Below are positions 7,503 through 14,211 of a stretch of DNA of 16,533 nt, one piece after another. The notes under the pieces are model-generated. The model searched no databases. It worked only from the letters and a program-made list of their open reading frames with translations, and was not told where the DNA came from. The position numbers and the translations under genes are program-made. The stretch is from Nitrospirota bacterium (GTDB lineage Bacteria > Nitrospirota > Thermodesulfovibrionia > UBA6902 > DSMQ01). Location: the NCBI GenBank assembly GCA_016207865.1, contig JACQZD010000008.1, positions 1 to 16,533 on the forward strand, read 5' to 3'. Numbering within the stretch: the first letter of the stretch is position 1; every line of letters begins with the position of its first letter.

Positions 7503-8444
7503 TTAGGTATCTTTATCTTGTTTTGTCATTCCTGCAAAAGCAGGAATCCAGACAGGCTTTTTTGTATTGCTGTCCCCTGCTGAAAAGTTGAAAAGCCCTT
7601 TGCCAGCGCCTAACTCCTTATTACATGCAGTAATGCACTCGCCGCAGGTTACACAATTTATATCCTTTTTGGGCAGTCTCGGCTTTACATTCATAAAACA
7701 AACCCTTTCACACGCCCTGCAATCTGTGCACTGATTAATTCTTTGCGCATCCAGATGTATTCTCAATGAAACGGGGCTGGCCCACCCGAATAACATCTGC
7801 ATAAGTCCTGCGGAGCAGACATATTTGCATAACGCATGGCGGACAAAGATTAATGATATGAGCATGTATACAGAGACCCCAATAATCCCCGCCTTAACCC
7901 CGAATGTAAAATCCCAGTTAATAATCTGGCTCCATATGGTCTTTGGCGCAATAAAAAAGCCGGTAAGTGCAATTCCGCCTGCCGCTGGAATTATTATAGC
8001 ACTTATCGCTGTAATTACAGCGTAAAGAAACTTATTGTCATGGCTTGTCTCCGGGTCATTTGTTTTTTTGCCGTAGAGGCTTCGCCTGCCTAAAAGTTTA
8101 AGCGTCAGGAAGTCGGCTAACTCAAAAAATGCCCCTTCAGGACACATCCAGCCGCAAAAAAATCTCCCCGTAAAATAGCCGAGCAGGGGAAAGGTTGAAA
8201 GGATAAAAAGCCAGGGCAGTATTGCCTTTAAAAAAAATTGCAATGCAACATGCGTGGCCCCTGAAATGTCGTGCTCGATGAAAAAATCCGGCCTCAGCCC
8301 GATGCTCCATGCCTGCCCAAAGACGATGAGTTCCCGTGTCGCCGTATCGTACCTCAGGATGTCTAATACTGGGATGGAGAATATCAGAAGAATAAAAAAG
8401 ACCTGCGTTGTCCGTCTGTAAATATGAAGATTTTTAATGTTCAC
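7503..8444 (-). CDS. NapH/NosR-like membrane polyferredoxin (two 4Fe-4S clusters)
   Basis: 313 residues from a GTG start at 8444, which has AAGGGA about 6 nt upstream and lies just after a predicted promoter; longer in-frame versions read into that promoter. About five membrane helices (residues 12-30, 70-93, 138-163, 184-203 and nearby) carry the cysteine pairs CGWMCP (97/101) and CKYVCSAG (206/210), typical of the NapH/NosR/CcoG group. Two C-terminal ferredoxin motifs follow: CTDCRACERVC (239-249) and CVTCGECITAC (264-274). Such proteins pass electrons from the quinol pool to periplasmic reductases or maturation systems. The partner here is unknown. Shared regulation with norCB suggests a nitrogen-oxide role, but nap or nos genes are not in the window. 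The last residues (WIPAFAGMT) come from a palindromic repeat. Confidence 0.8.
   Translation of the reverse strand: MNIKNLHIYRRTTQVFFILLIFSIPVLDILRYDTATRELIVFGQAWSIGLRPDFFIEHDISGATHVALQFFLKAILPWLFILSTFPLLGYFTGRFFCGWMCPEGAFFELADFLTLKLLGRRSLYGKKTNDPETSHDNKFLYAVITAISAIIIPAAGGIALTGFFIAPKTIWSQIINWDFTFGVKAGIIGVSVYMLISLIFVRHALCKYVCSAGLMQMLFGWASPVSLRIHLDAQRINQCTDCRACERVCFMNVKPRLPKKDINCVTCGECITACNKELGAGKGLFNFSAGDSNTKKPVWIPAFAGMTKQDKDT
7525..7551. repeat. Half copy of dispersed palindromic repeat, inside the polyferredoxin gene
   Basis: GTCATTCCTGCAAAAGCAGG followed by AATCCAG is the left half-hairpin of the element seen complete at 14028-14094. It lies in the last codons of the polyferredoxin gene and encodes its terminal WIPAFAGMT. 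The right half is absent here. Confidence 0.8.
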
Positions 8445-8463
8445 GTTAATCCCTTGTATATAA

Positions 8464-8506
8464 ATTATACCGGCGGTGGGCAATATGACGGTATGAGATA
8501 AATCAT
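8464..8506 (-). promoter_or_regulatory. FNR/CRP-type site and -10 box of the polyferredoxin gene
   Basis: The palindrome ATGAG-ATAA-ATCAT (8493-8506, centre 8499.5) fits the FNR/Dnr/NnrR consensus TTGAT-N4-ATCAA with end mismatches. It differs by one base from the site upstream of norC. On the minus strand a perfect TATAAT lies at 8469-8464, so transcription should start near 8457, about 42 bp from the site centre. This is class II activator spacing. The GTG start and its Shine-Dalgarno sequence follow within about 13 nt. The family of the regulator cannot be read from the site. Confidence 0.65.
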
Positions 8507-8512
8507 AATAGA

Positions 8513-8884
8513 TTAAATGTATTGGCGGTTCTTGTCTATGCCGCGATAAAAAGTCCTCTTGCACAGCCGAGAAACCTCATCGGCGGCCATATGATATCGG
8601 GGTTAATAGGGGTGGCATGCTTTAAACTGTTCGGCGATACGCTCTGGATAGCGGCGTTCCTTAGTGTATCTTTTGCTATTGCGGCAATGCTTGTGACAAA
8701 GACGCTTCATCTGCCGGGAGGGGCGACTGCACTAATTGCTGTCATTGGCGGGGAAAAGATACACAACCTTGGTTTTTTATATGCCGTTGTCCCTGCCGGA
8801 GCTGGCGCTCTCATTCTTTTAATAGTAGCGCTGATAGTGAACAATCTCTCAAGGGACAGGAGTTATCCTGAGTTCTGGCTGTAA
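8513..8884 (+). pseudogene. HPP-family membrane protein, 5'-truncated
   Basis: The only plus-strand gene. From the first possible start (TTG at 8522) it gives 120 residues with the HPP-family core: SPLAQPRNLIGGHMISGLIG, TLHLPGGATALIAVIGG and LIVALIVNNLSRDRSYPEFW. HPP proteins normally have an extra N-terminal membrane helix ending GSFGASA before this point. Here homology begins abruptly at 'AVLVYAAIKSP', and the upstream DNA in all three plus frames does not encode that helix. The name-giving HPP is also changed to HLP. There is no Shine-Dalgarno sequence before the TTG. It is probably a remnant; a functional three-helix protein cannot be excluded. Some plant and cyanobacterial HPP proteins have been linked to nitrite transport, which would suit the neighbourhood. 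The 3' end faces the YwiC-like gene, with a short inverted repeat (8904-8909 / 8920-8925) between them. Confidence 0.7.
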
Positions 8885-8909
8885 CCTTCAGGTCCAAATG
8901 CAGGCAGTT

Positions 8910-9599
8910 CTATTTTAATAACTGCATCAGCAGAAGAAAAGTTATGCCTTTTGACAATTCAATCCAGCCCGTTGTCTTTAACTTCACGCTGTAAAGCGTG
9001 AGCGACAGAATCAGGTTGTCAATCAGGGGCAGGAGAGCTATGAGAGGCGTTCCCATTAGGCGATATGCAAAAACGGCAAACATTACGTAAAGGACCATTG
9101 AAATCCTTTCAAGCATGCCTTTTCTGGTCTGCACTCTGACCCTGAAAACTCCTGCGAGGAAAAAGATTGCAACGCTTAAATAAAGATTGTTATCCACAAT
9201 GCCGGTTACTGCAAATTTTGCTATTGGAGCCGACAGCGCAAGGAGAGCAAAACCACAGGCCTCGGTGGCAAAATAATGTTCGCCTGCAAACCTGAAAAGC
9301 AGGAAATAAACGGCAGGGAGCAGGAGATAGGGCAGAAGTTTGACTGTATCAGCTCCGGATACGGCAATTAAAAGCGCAGAGGCAAGTAATATCTGCATGA
9401 TTAAAATTATCAGAGGCGCTAAGGCATGATGTCCGCGAAGCCATTTTGTAAATGCCTGTTTTGAATTTATGAGCAGGGCCAGCGCAATCAGGGAAAGTGC
9501 GCCCCCGGCGCTCATCCTTCCTGCTGAAAGAATGCCCGCCGCGTATGAAATTACCATCACGCTCCACGCGCCGTATTCCTGAAGTATGTACTGCGTCAT
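8910..9599 (-). CDS. YwiC-like integral membrane protein
   Basis: 229 residues from ATG 9599, which overlaps the upstream stop as TGATG and so points to translational coupling; an ATG at 9614 would overlap by 16 nt. The start (YILQEYGAWSVMVISYAAGI) matches the YwiC-like pattern of a Gly-Ala-Trp after a short N-terminus, and about six to seven hydrophobic helices follow with short loops. The YwiC family has no proven biochemical function; its members are often found near nitrate/nitrite or other respiratory genes. Here it is the last gene of the norCB unit, which suggests an accessory role in assembling or supporting the membrane reductase. Confidence 0.65.
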   Translation of the reverse strand: MTQYILQEYGAWSVMVISYAAGILSAGRMSAGGALSLIALALLINSKQAFTKWLRGHHALAPLIILIMQILLASALLIAVSGADTVKLLPYLLLPAVYFLLFRFAGEHYFATEACGFALLALSAPIAKFAVTGIVDNNLYLSVAIFFLAGVFRVRVQTRKGMLERISMVLYVMFAVFAYRLMGTPLIALLPLIDNLILSLTLYSVKLKTTGWIELSKGITFLLLMQLLK

Positions 9600-10513
9600 C
9601 ACCACCATCTCCAAAGCGCAATCACAAAGACAACGAGGAATATCAGAATAAGATTCATGTATGCAAAGAAATAAAAAACTTTTTCATGAATGGGCTTCTC
9701 AGGTTTTTCCATTGTTTGTAAAAGTCTGCCGTACTGGGGCAGTGAAAGAATCTTTTCCTCACCGTGGGGCGCAGTCTTCAGGACCTCCGTAAGGTCATTG
9801 CCTGCCGAATGTTTTCTGAGGTGGGAGCCGTCTTTCCAGAGTTTGCTGTTTGTGACATTATAGATAATGCCTTTATATGCAACACAGGCAGGTCTTCCCT
9901 CTTTTCCGTCGCATTGGGACAGTTCTTCAATTGTAAGATCACGCTTATCCTGCTGAATTTCAAGCCGTCTCCGCTTTCTTAATTTAGGTCCGATTATAAA
10001 GGTCACTGTTACGGCTGTGGAAGCCATTACGAGAAATAAAAAAATCTTTGTCATAAGAAGCAGGCCGAACCGCGTGTGAAAAAGCATTTGCCATGAAGGT
10101 ATCCGCGCAATTGTAAGAAGTACGCCAGTCAGCGCCATGATTATTATTGAAATCCATCCGAGAATCAATTCTCCTTTTGGAAGTCCCTTAGCGGCATATG
10201 CGGGTTTGAGTATCAGATGGACATAGAGGATTGTTCCAAACCATATAATGCCGGTCATTATATGAAAGTAGCCGATAATGAAGCGCACAATCTTTTGTGT
10301 TTGTTTCAGCGGCCTGTAAAGGCCCTTTATTCTCAGGTCATCAAGGAAGTCCTCGCCGGCTTTGGTAAGTTCGCCGCCTCCTGCTGCGTCAATATGGCAT
10401 TCACTGCACCGGCGTCCTGTCTGCCCGGCGTATTCCTCTGTTGCAAAGGAGTTTGATGCAAGGAAGAACAGGACAAAAAAGGGTAACAAGTTTTTAAGAA
10501 GCCATTTATCCAT
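9599..10513 (-). CDS. Membrane cytochrome fusion: mono-haem c motif, CopD-like helices, cytochrome b5-like domain
   Basis: 304 residues from ATG 10513 (a TTG two codons upstream is less likely); no clear Shine-Dalgarno sequence. Order: signal sequence (LLPFFVLFFLASNSFA), exported segment with a haem-c motif CSECH at about 36-40, four CopD-like membrane helices (about 75-180), a short basic loop, a small cytochrome b5-like domain (about 195-262; DLTIEELSQCDG, HLRKHSAGNDLTEVLKTAPH), and a final helix (about 283-302). The two His in KHSAGNDLT and APHGEE are the likely haem-b ligands of this bacterial b5-like family. It lies directly after norB and overlaps the YwiC-like gene by one base. An electron-transfer role for nitric oxide reductase, between quinol and cytochrome c, is inferred and not shown. 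Confidence 0.75.
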   Translation of the reverse strand: MDKWLLKNLLPFFVLFFLASNSFATEEYAGQTGRRCSECHIDAAGGGELTKAGEDFLDDLRIKGLYRPLKQTQKIVRFIIGYFHIMTGIIWFGTILYVHLILKPAYAAKGLPKGELILGWISIIIMALTGVLLTIARIPSWQMLFHTRFGLLLMTKIFLFLVMASTAVTVTFIIGPKLRKRRRLEIQQDKRDLTIEELSQCDGKEGRPACVAYKGIIYNVTNSKLWKDGSHLRKHSAGNDLTEVLKTAPHGEEKILSLPQYGRLLQTMEKPEKPIHEKVFYFFAYMNLILIFLVVFVIALWRWW

Positions 10514-10553
10514 ATGCAATATGATAAATGAAGTAAGCGACGGCTTTCAATCG

Positions 10554-10593
10554 GTTTCCCCTGCTCCATAAATTTCATGGGAGCAGGGGAAAC
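10554..10593. other. Perfect 14-bp stem hairpin between norB and the cytochrome fusion gene
   Basis: GTTTCCCCTGCTCC (10554-10567) and its exact complement (10580-10593) enclose a 12-base loop. It starts just past the norB stop. No T-run follows on the minus strand, so full termination is unlikely. An mRNA 3'-end stabiliser or partial attenuator, setting norB above the downstream genes, is more plausible. Confidence 0.5.
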
Positions 10594-10599
10594 TGTGTT

Positions 10600-11979
10600 T
10601 TATCCCCTTTCGGCAGCGCTTACCGGCTCTTTGCCGATTTTGAAATAGTCTTTTACAAAGATCGCCACGCCGATAAGAAACCCTATGCCGAATATTACCC
10701 TGAAGATCCAAAACCAGAGGTTATAAGTGGATTTTACGGCAACATAATCAAGTCCCATCAGTCTTTCCATGTAGGTCTGGACCATGCCGGCGCCTGTAAT
10801 CGTAAGAACTATGAATACCATGGAGATCGTCATCCACCAGAAGGACTGAAGCGCCCTTGAGGAATTGAATTCCTTTACCCCCCTGAGCGCAGGCAGTGTC
10901 ACATAGATGATTGAAAGGACAAGCAAGACATAGGCTCCGTAAAATGCAAGATGCCCGTGGGCCGTTGTTATCTGGGTGCCGTGAGTCCATTTGTTTACCT
11001 GAGGAAGCGTGTGAATTACACCCCATAAGCCTGCGCCCACAAAATTGAATATGGCGTGGGCTACAGTATAGTAAAGCCCTGCCTTGTTGGTGACTACTCT
11101 TGCCTCTCTCGTTGTCCTGAATGCGTCCCACACCATGATAAGCAGCGGAATTGGCTCAAGCGAACTGAAAATCCCGCCGACCCACAACCAGTATTTCGGG
11201 GTCCCGATCCAATAGTAGTGATGTCCCAGCCCCAGGATTCCGGTAAATAGGACAAGCCCTACTTCCACATACATCCACTTTTCAACCACTTCCCTTTTTA
11301 CGCCGACCAGCTTCATCAGCATGAATGCAAGCAGGGCGCCTGCGATGACTTCCCACGCTCCTTCAACCCAGAGATGCACTACCCACCACCACCAGAACTG
11401 GTCTTCCACCATGCTCTTTGTGTAAAACATGCCGGGCAGATACATCAAAGCAAGAACGGTTAATCCGCCGAGCAGAGTCCCCTGTATGCCGGTCCACTTT
11501 TTAGTTTTAAGCATTGTCATGAAATTGTTAAAAAGGAAGAGGAGCACGGATATGACAATGAGGATGTCAGCCCACCGGGGAGCCTCAATATATTCCCTTC
11601 CTTCGTTAAGAAGTCTTGTGCCTAATACAAGGCTGTTTGCCTGCGGTGAAAGCCCCATCCATATGTAGCCAATGATAACCGCTGTCACTGCGAGGACCGT
11701 TGCCCAGAACTGAAGCTTTGCAAGGGGAACGCTCCAGGTTTCAGTTTCAGACTCCTCTGGAACGACATAGTAAGTAGCGCCCATCATGCCTGCAAGCAGC
11801 CACACTACAAGCGCATTGATGTGAAGCGTTCTTATAGTGTTAAAGTTCAATATGAGAATATCAGGCCAGATAAATTGTACAGCAGCAATTATGCCGACCA
11901 GCACCTGAACCAGAAACAAGAGTATGGAAAATGTGTAGAAACTTTCCGCTATTTTTTGGCTTTTATATTTTATAGTCAT
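10600..11979 (-). CDS. norB: Nitric oxide reductase large subunit (cNOR)
   Basis: 459 residues, about twelve membrane helices, a haem-copper-superfamily enzyme reducing 2 NO to N2O. The ligand set is complete: His53 and His343 (low-spin haem b), His341 (haem b3), His202, His253 and His254 plus Glu206 (FeB), and the second conserved Glu275 in SSLEPIP. The motifs WWVVHLWVEGAWE, LGHHYYWIGTPKYWLWVGGIF and THGTQITTAHGHLAFYGAY are those of NorB rather than of oxygen-reducing oxidases, which lack the FeB Glu. The length fits cytochrome-c-dependent NorB; there is no quinol-oxidising N-terminal extension as in qNOR. AGGAGG lies 8 nt before the ATG, 12 nt after norC. It functions with the adjacent NorC in the cytoplasmic membrane. 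Confidence 0.95.
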   Translation of the reverse strand: MTIKYKSQKIAESFYTFSILLFLVQVLVGIIAAVQFIWPDILILNFNTIRTLHINALVVWLLAGMMGATYYVVPEESETETWSVPLAKLQFWATVLAVTAVIIGYIWMGLSPQANSLVLGTRLLNEGREYIEAPRWADILIVISVLLFLFNNFMTMLKTKKWTGIQGTLLGGLTVLALMYLPGMFYTKSMVEDQFWWWWVVHLWVEGAWEVIAGALLAFMLMKLVGVKREVVEKWMYVEVGLVLFTGILGLGHHYYWIGTPKYWLWVGGIFSSLEPIPLLIMVWDAFRTTREARVVTNKAGLYYTVAHAIFNFVGAGLWGVIHTLPQVNKWTHGTQITTAHGHLAFYGAYVLLVLSIIYVTLPALRGVKEFNSSRALQSFWWMTISMVFIVLTITGAGMVQTYMERLMGLDYVAVKSTYNLWFWIFRVIFGIGFLIGVAIFVKDYFKIGKEPVSAAERG

Positions 11980-11991
11980 TTCAACTGCCTC

Positions 11992-12666
11992 CTATTTAAG
12001 TGTAAGCATATACTCGGTTAATTGTTCAATCTCCCCGTCGGATGCCTCTACTGCAGGCATTGCCGAGTCCGGAGTATATGCCGGTGGATTTTTAAAGTGC
12101 CCGAAAAGCCATGCCTTATCCCTTGTGTTTCCGATATGGGTCAAGTCCGGGGCTGTTGTTCCTCCGATGCCGTTTATCATGTGGCATTCAGAACAGCCTG
12201 AAGACTGATACAGCCTTTCTCCTGCCGTGAGTTCTCTTCCGCCTACGCCTGCCGCTCCGGCGAGAATAGGCTTGGGAGGCCAGTCGTTTGTGTCAACCTT
12301 TGCAATCCATTTAAGAAAGACGATAATCTGGTCTGCTTCCTCAGGCATGATGCCGAGTTTCGGCATGGAGGCCTTCGGGTTGACGGATTTCGGATCAATC
12401 AAAAAGCGCTTCAGATAAGCCTCAGGTTTTTTGTCTGTGGTTTTTGTCAGATCCGGGGCAAAATAAGAACCGTTGCCGAAAATAGTATGACATCCGATGC
12501 AGTCATATTTGTGCCAGGCCATTTTTCCTGCGTTTACGTCTTCAGTTATCTCAGGGGCCCTTCCGGGAAGTTTTGAGAGTGTGTCAAACGTAAGGACAAT
12601 CAGTATGACAAAGAAGAAGAGACTGCCGAAGATGAAGAGATTGCGTACGCCTTTGTTGCTGCCCAT
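11992..12666 (-). CDS. norC: Nitric oxide reductase cytochrome c subunit with an extra second haem-c domain
   Basis: 224 residues. An N-terminal membrane anchor (LFIFGSLFFFVILIVLTF) is followed by a NorC domain with CIGCH at 56-60, the typical FGNGSYFAPDLTK, a Met ligand at about 101 (KASMPKLG), and KWIAKVDTNDWPP, which closes a standard NorC of about 130-145 residues. A linker then leads to a second cytochrome c domain with CSECH at 158-162, GGTTAPDLTHIG and a Met ligand at about 203 (SAMPAV). NorC normally has one haem; this one should bind two. The second domain may accept electrons from a soluble donor or be a fused electron donor. AGGAGG lies 6 nt before the ATG. It is the first gene of the norCB unit, behind a predicted FNR-type promoter. 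Confidence 0.92.
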   Translation of the reverse strand: MGSNKGVRNLFIFGSLFFFVILIVLTFDTLSKLPGRAPEITEDVNAGKMAWHKYDCIGCHTIFGNGSYFAPDLTKTTDKKPEAYLKRFLIDPKSVNPKASMPKLGIMPEEADQIIVFLKWIAKVDTNDWPPKPILAGAAGVGGRELTAGERLYQSSGCSECHMINGIGGTTAPDLTHIGNTRDKAWLFGHFKNPPAYTPDSAMPAVEASDGEIEQLTEYMLTLK

Positions 12667-12688
12667 GATGCACCTCCTAACATTGTTA

Positions 12689-12710
12689 TTTAGTTTTTTG
12701 TTGAACTAAA
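12689..12710. other. Inverted repeat in the norC leader
   Basis: TTTAGTT (12689-12695) and AACTAAA (12704-12710) form a 7-bp stem with an 8-base loop, near the predicted 5' end of the norC mRNA. It could protect the transcript or bind a second regulator. Confidence 0.35.
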
Positions 12711-12711
12711 A

Positions 12712-12755
12712 GTATTATTATTGAAAGGAGCATGGTTTTGTATGATTTATATCAT
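12712..12755 (-). promoter_or_regulatory. FNR/CRP-type site and -10 region of norCB
   Basis: The perfect palindrome ATGAT-TTAT-ATCAT (12742-12755, centre 12748.5) matches the FNR/Dnr/NnrR half-site pattern TTGAT...ATCAA apart from the outermost bases. On the minus strand a -10-like TAATAC lies at 12717-12712, giving a start near 12705 and placing the site about 42-43 bp upstream, as for a class II activator. Regulation of norCB by this protein family under low oxygen or NO is well known. It sits between the proB stop and the norC ATG. Confidence 0.7.
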
Positions 12756-12833
12756 ATAATCAACAGATAGTCCAGCGGAAGCAATTGTTGTTCATAACTC
12801 AAGGGAAGACCCGTTGAACCAAAACAGATTTTT

Positions 12834-13928
12834 CTAAACCAGCACAAGATTGTCTCTGTGAATGACCTCGTCAGAGTATTTATATCCAAGTATAGTCTCT
12901 ATCTCAGAGGTCTTTTTGCCCTTGATGCGCATGAGTTCCACGGAGGAATAATTAGTAAGCCCCTTGGCGGTTTTTACGCCGTCATTAGTCAGGCAGGTTA
13001 CGGCGTCGCCTATGTTGAAATGCACTTCAACTTTTACCACACCCGAAGGCAGGAGGCTTTTGCCTTGCATCGTAAGCGCCTTTACCGCCCCTTCATCAAG
13101 ATAAATCATGCCCTTTGATTTTAAGCCGTAGGCAATCCACCCCTTTTTAGATGACATTTTTTCTTTTTGCGGCTTGAAATATGTCCCAGCCTCTTTACCT
13201 TCAAGCAGGCGGCTGAGGAGACCTGATTTTTTCCCGCTCATAATGACAACCGGAATCCCGTAACTTACCGCCTGTTTTGCCGCAAGGATTTTTGAGTACA
13301 TCCCGCCCGTGCCTACGGCGCTTCCTTCTCCACCGGCAATTTTTTCAATGTCAGGGGTAATCTTATCAATGCAAGTTATCAGCTTTGCGCCTCCGAGGCC
13401 CGGATTTTTAGTATAAAGCCCCTCCACATCAGACAGGATGACAAGCATTTCAGCCTCCACAAGTCCTGAAACCAAAGAGGCTAAAAAATCATTGTCCCCG
13501 AATTTTATCTCGTCAATTGCAACAGGGTCGTTTTCATTAATTACAGGGATAATGCCGTAATCCAGAAGCGTAAGCAGGGTGTTTTTTGCGTTTATGTACC
13601 TCAGCCTGTCGGTTATGTCATCACGCGTAAGAAGGACCTGTGCGGCTTTTTTATTAAACTCACCAAAACTGTGTTCATAAGCCCACATGAGGCTGGACTG
13701 CCCGATTGCCGCCGCCGCCTGCTTGAGCTTTATGTCTTTAGGCTTTTCCTTAAGACCGAGTTTCTTAAGCCCCGCGGCAACCGCGCCCGAGGAAACAATT
13801 ATTACTTCGCAGCCCCTGTCAACAATGTCCGAGACATCTTTTGTTATTGTATGAAGGCGCTTTTCATTAAGCCCGTGCTCTGCGGATGCGAGCAGGCTGC
13901 TGCCTATTTTTATAACCAGCCGTTTCAT
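12834..13928 (-). CDS. proB: Glutamate 5-kinase
   Basis: 364 residues from ATG 13928 (MKRLVIKIGSSLL); a TTG at 13946 would only add six residues. This is the first enzyme of proline biosynthesis, phosphorylating glutamate with ATP. The amino-acid-kinase domain shows the N-terminal VIKIGSS phosphate loop, VSSGAVAAG, NENDPVAIDEIKFGDND and GTGGMYSKILAA. The C-terminal PUA domain (about 270-350) begins KKGWIAYGLKSKGMIYLDEGA. Length and order are normal for the two-domain form. There is no obvious Shine-Dalgarno sequence. obgE lies nearby, separated by a hydrolase gene and a palindromic repeat. Confidence 0.95.
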   Translation of the reverse strand: MKRLVIKIGSSLLASAEHGLNEKRLHTITKDVSDIVDRGCEVIIVSSGAVAAGLKKLGLKEKPKDIKLKQAAAAIGQSSLMWAYEHSFGEFNKKAAQVLLTRDDITDRLRYINAKNTLLTLLDYGIIPVINENDPVAIDEIKFGDNDFLASLVSGLVEAEMLVILSDVEGLYTKNPGLGGAKLITCIDKITPDIEKIAGGEGSAVGTGGMYSKILAAKQAVSYGIPVVIMSGKKSGLLSRLLEGKEAGTYFKPQKEKMSSKKGWIAYGLKSKGMIYLDEGAVKALTMQGKSLLPSGVVKVEVHFNIGDAVTCLTNDGVKTAKGLTNYSSVELMRIKGKKTSEIETILGYKYSDEVIHRDNLVLV

Positions 13929-13947
13929 ATTATTTAAGATATACAAA

Positions 13948-13953
13948 ATTATA
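13948..13953 (-). promoter_or_regulatory. Possible -10 box of proB
   Basis: A perfect TATAAT on the minus strand, whose expected start near 13941 leaves a leader of only about 13 nt without a Shine-Dalgarno sequence. A TTGATA further upstream is 21 bp away, too far for a normal -35. Confidence 0.3.
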
Positions 13954-14027
13954 CATTAGGAAATATTTTATTGCTATCAAGACAGTCCTGATAGTGTTGC
14001 GTTTCATAAATAATATGTTCATAGTCT

Positions 14028-14094
14028 GTCATTCCTGCGAAAGCAGGAATCCAGTAAAAACAAGCATCTGGATTCCCGTTTTCACGGGAATGAC
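14028..14094. repeat. Complete copy of dispersed palindromic repeat
   Basis: A 67-bp element of two hairpins. The left is GTCATTCCTGCGAAAGCAGG plus AATCCAG, and the right is CTGGATTCCCG, a TTTTC loop, then ACGGGAATGAC. The outer ends are complementary to each other, so the whole can also fold as one long imperfect palindrome. It lies in the 283-bp gap between proB and the hydrolase gene; nothing else was recognised in that gap. It has the form of a REP/MITE-like element, but no transposase is in the window. Confidence 0.85.
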
Positions 14095-14211
14095 GAAAAA
14101 ATAATAGCATAGAACTTAAGAAACGTCACATTAGGAGTTGCCCCGTTAGAAAGAATACCCCAAACTTTTTAATGAGGCTTATAATCCGTCTAAAAATCTG
14201 CCGATGCTGTC

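Noticed and set aside
8400..8521. The missing HPP N-terminus in another plus frame (simple frameshift)
   Set aside because: All three plus frames upstream lack an HPP-like first helix, and the DNA is the promoter and start of the polyferredoxin gene.
9349..11131. Several overlapping frames on both strands across the nor region (for example 9349-9621, 9778-9963, 10748-11131)
   Set aside because: They lie inside genes with clear family motifs and full cofactor ligand sets, show no family motif themselves and have no ribosome-binding site.
10600..11979. Large haem-copper subunit as a cbb3 oxidase subunit I
   Set aside because: The FeB Glu in HLWVEGAWE and the second Glu in SSLEPIP are NorB hallmarks, and norC lies next to it.
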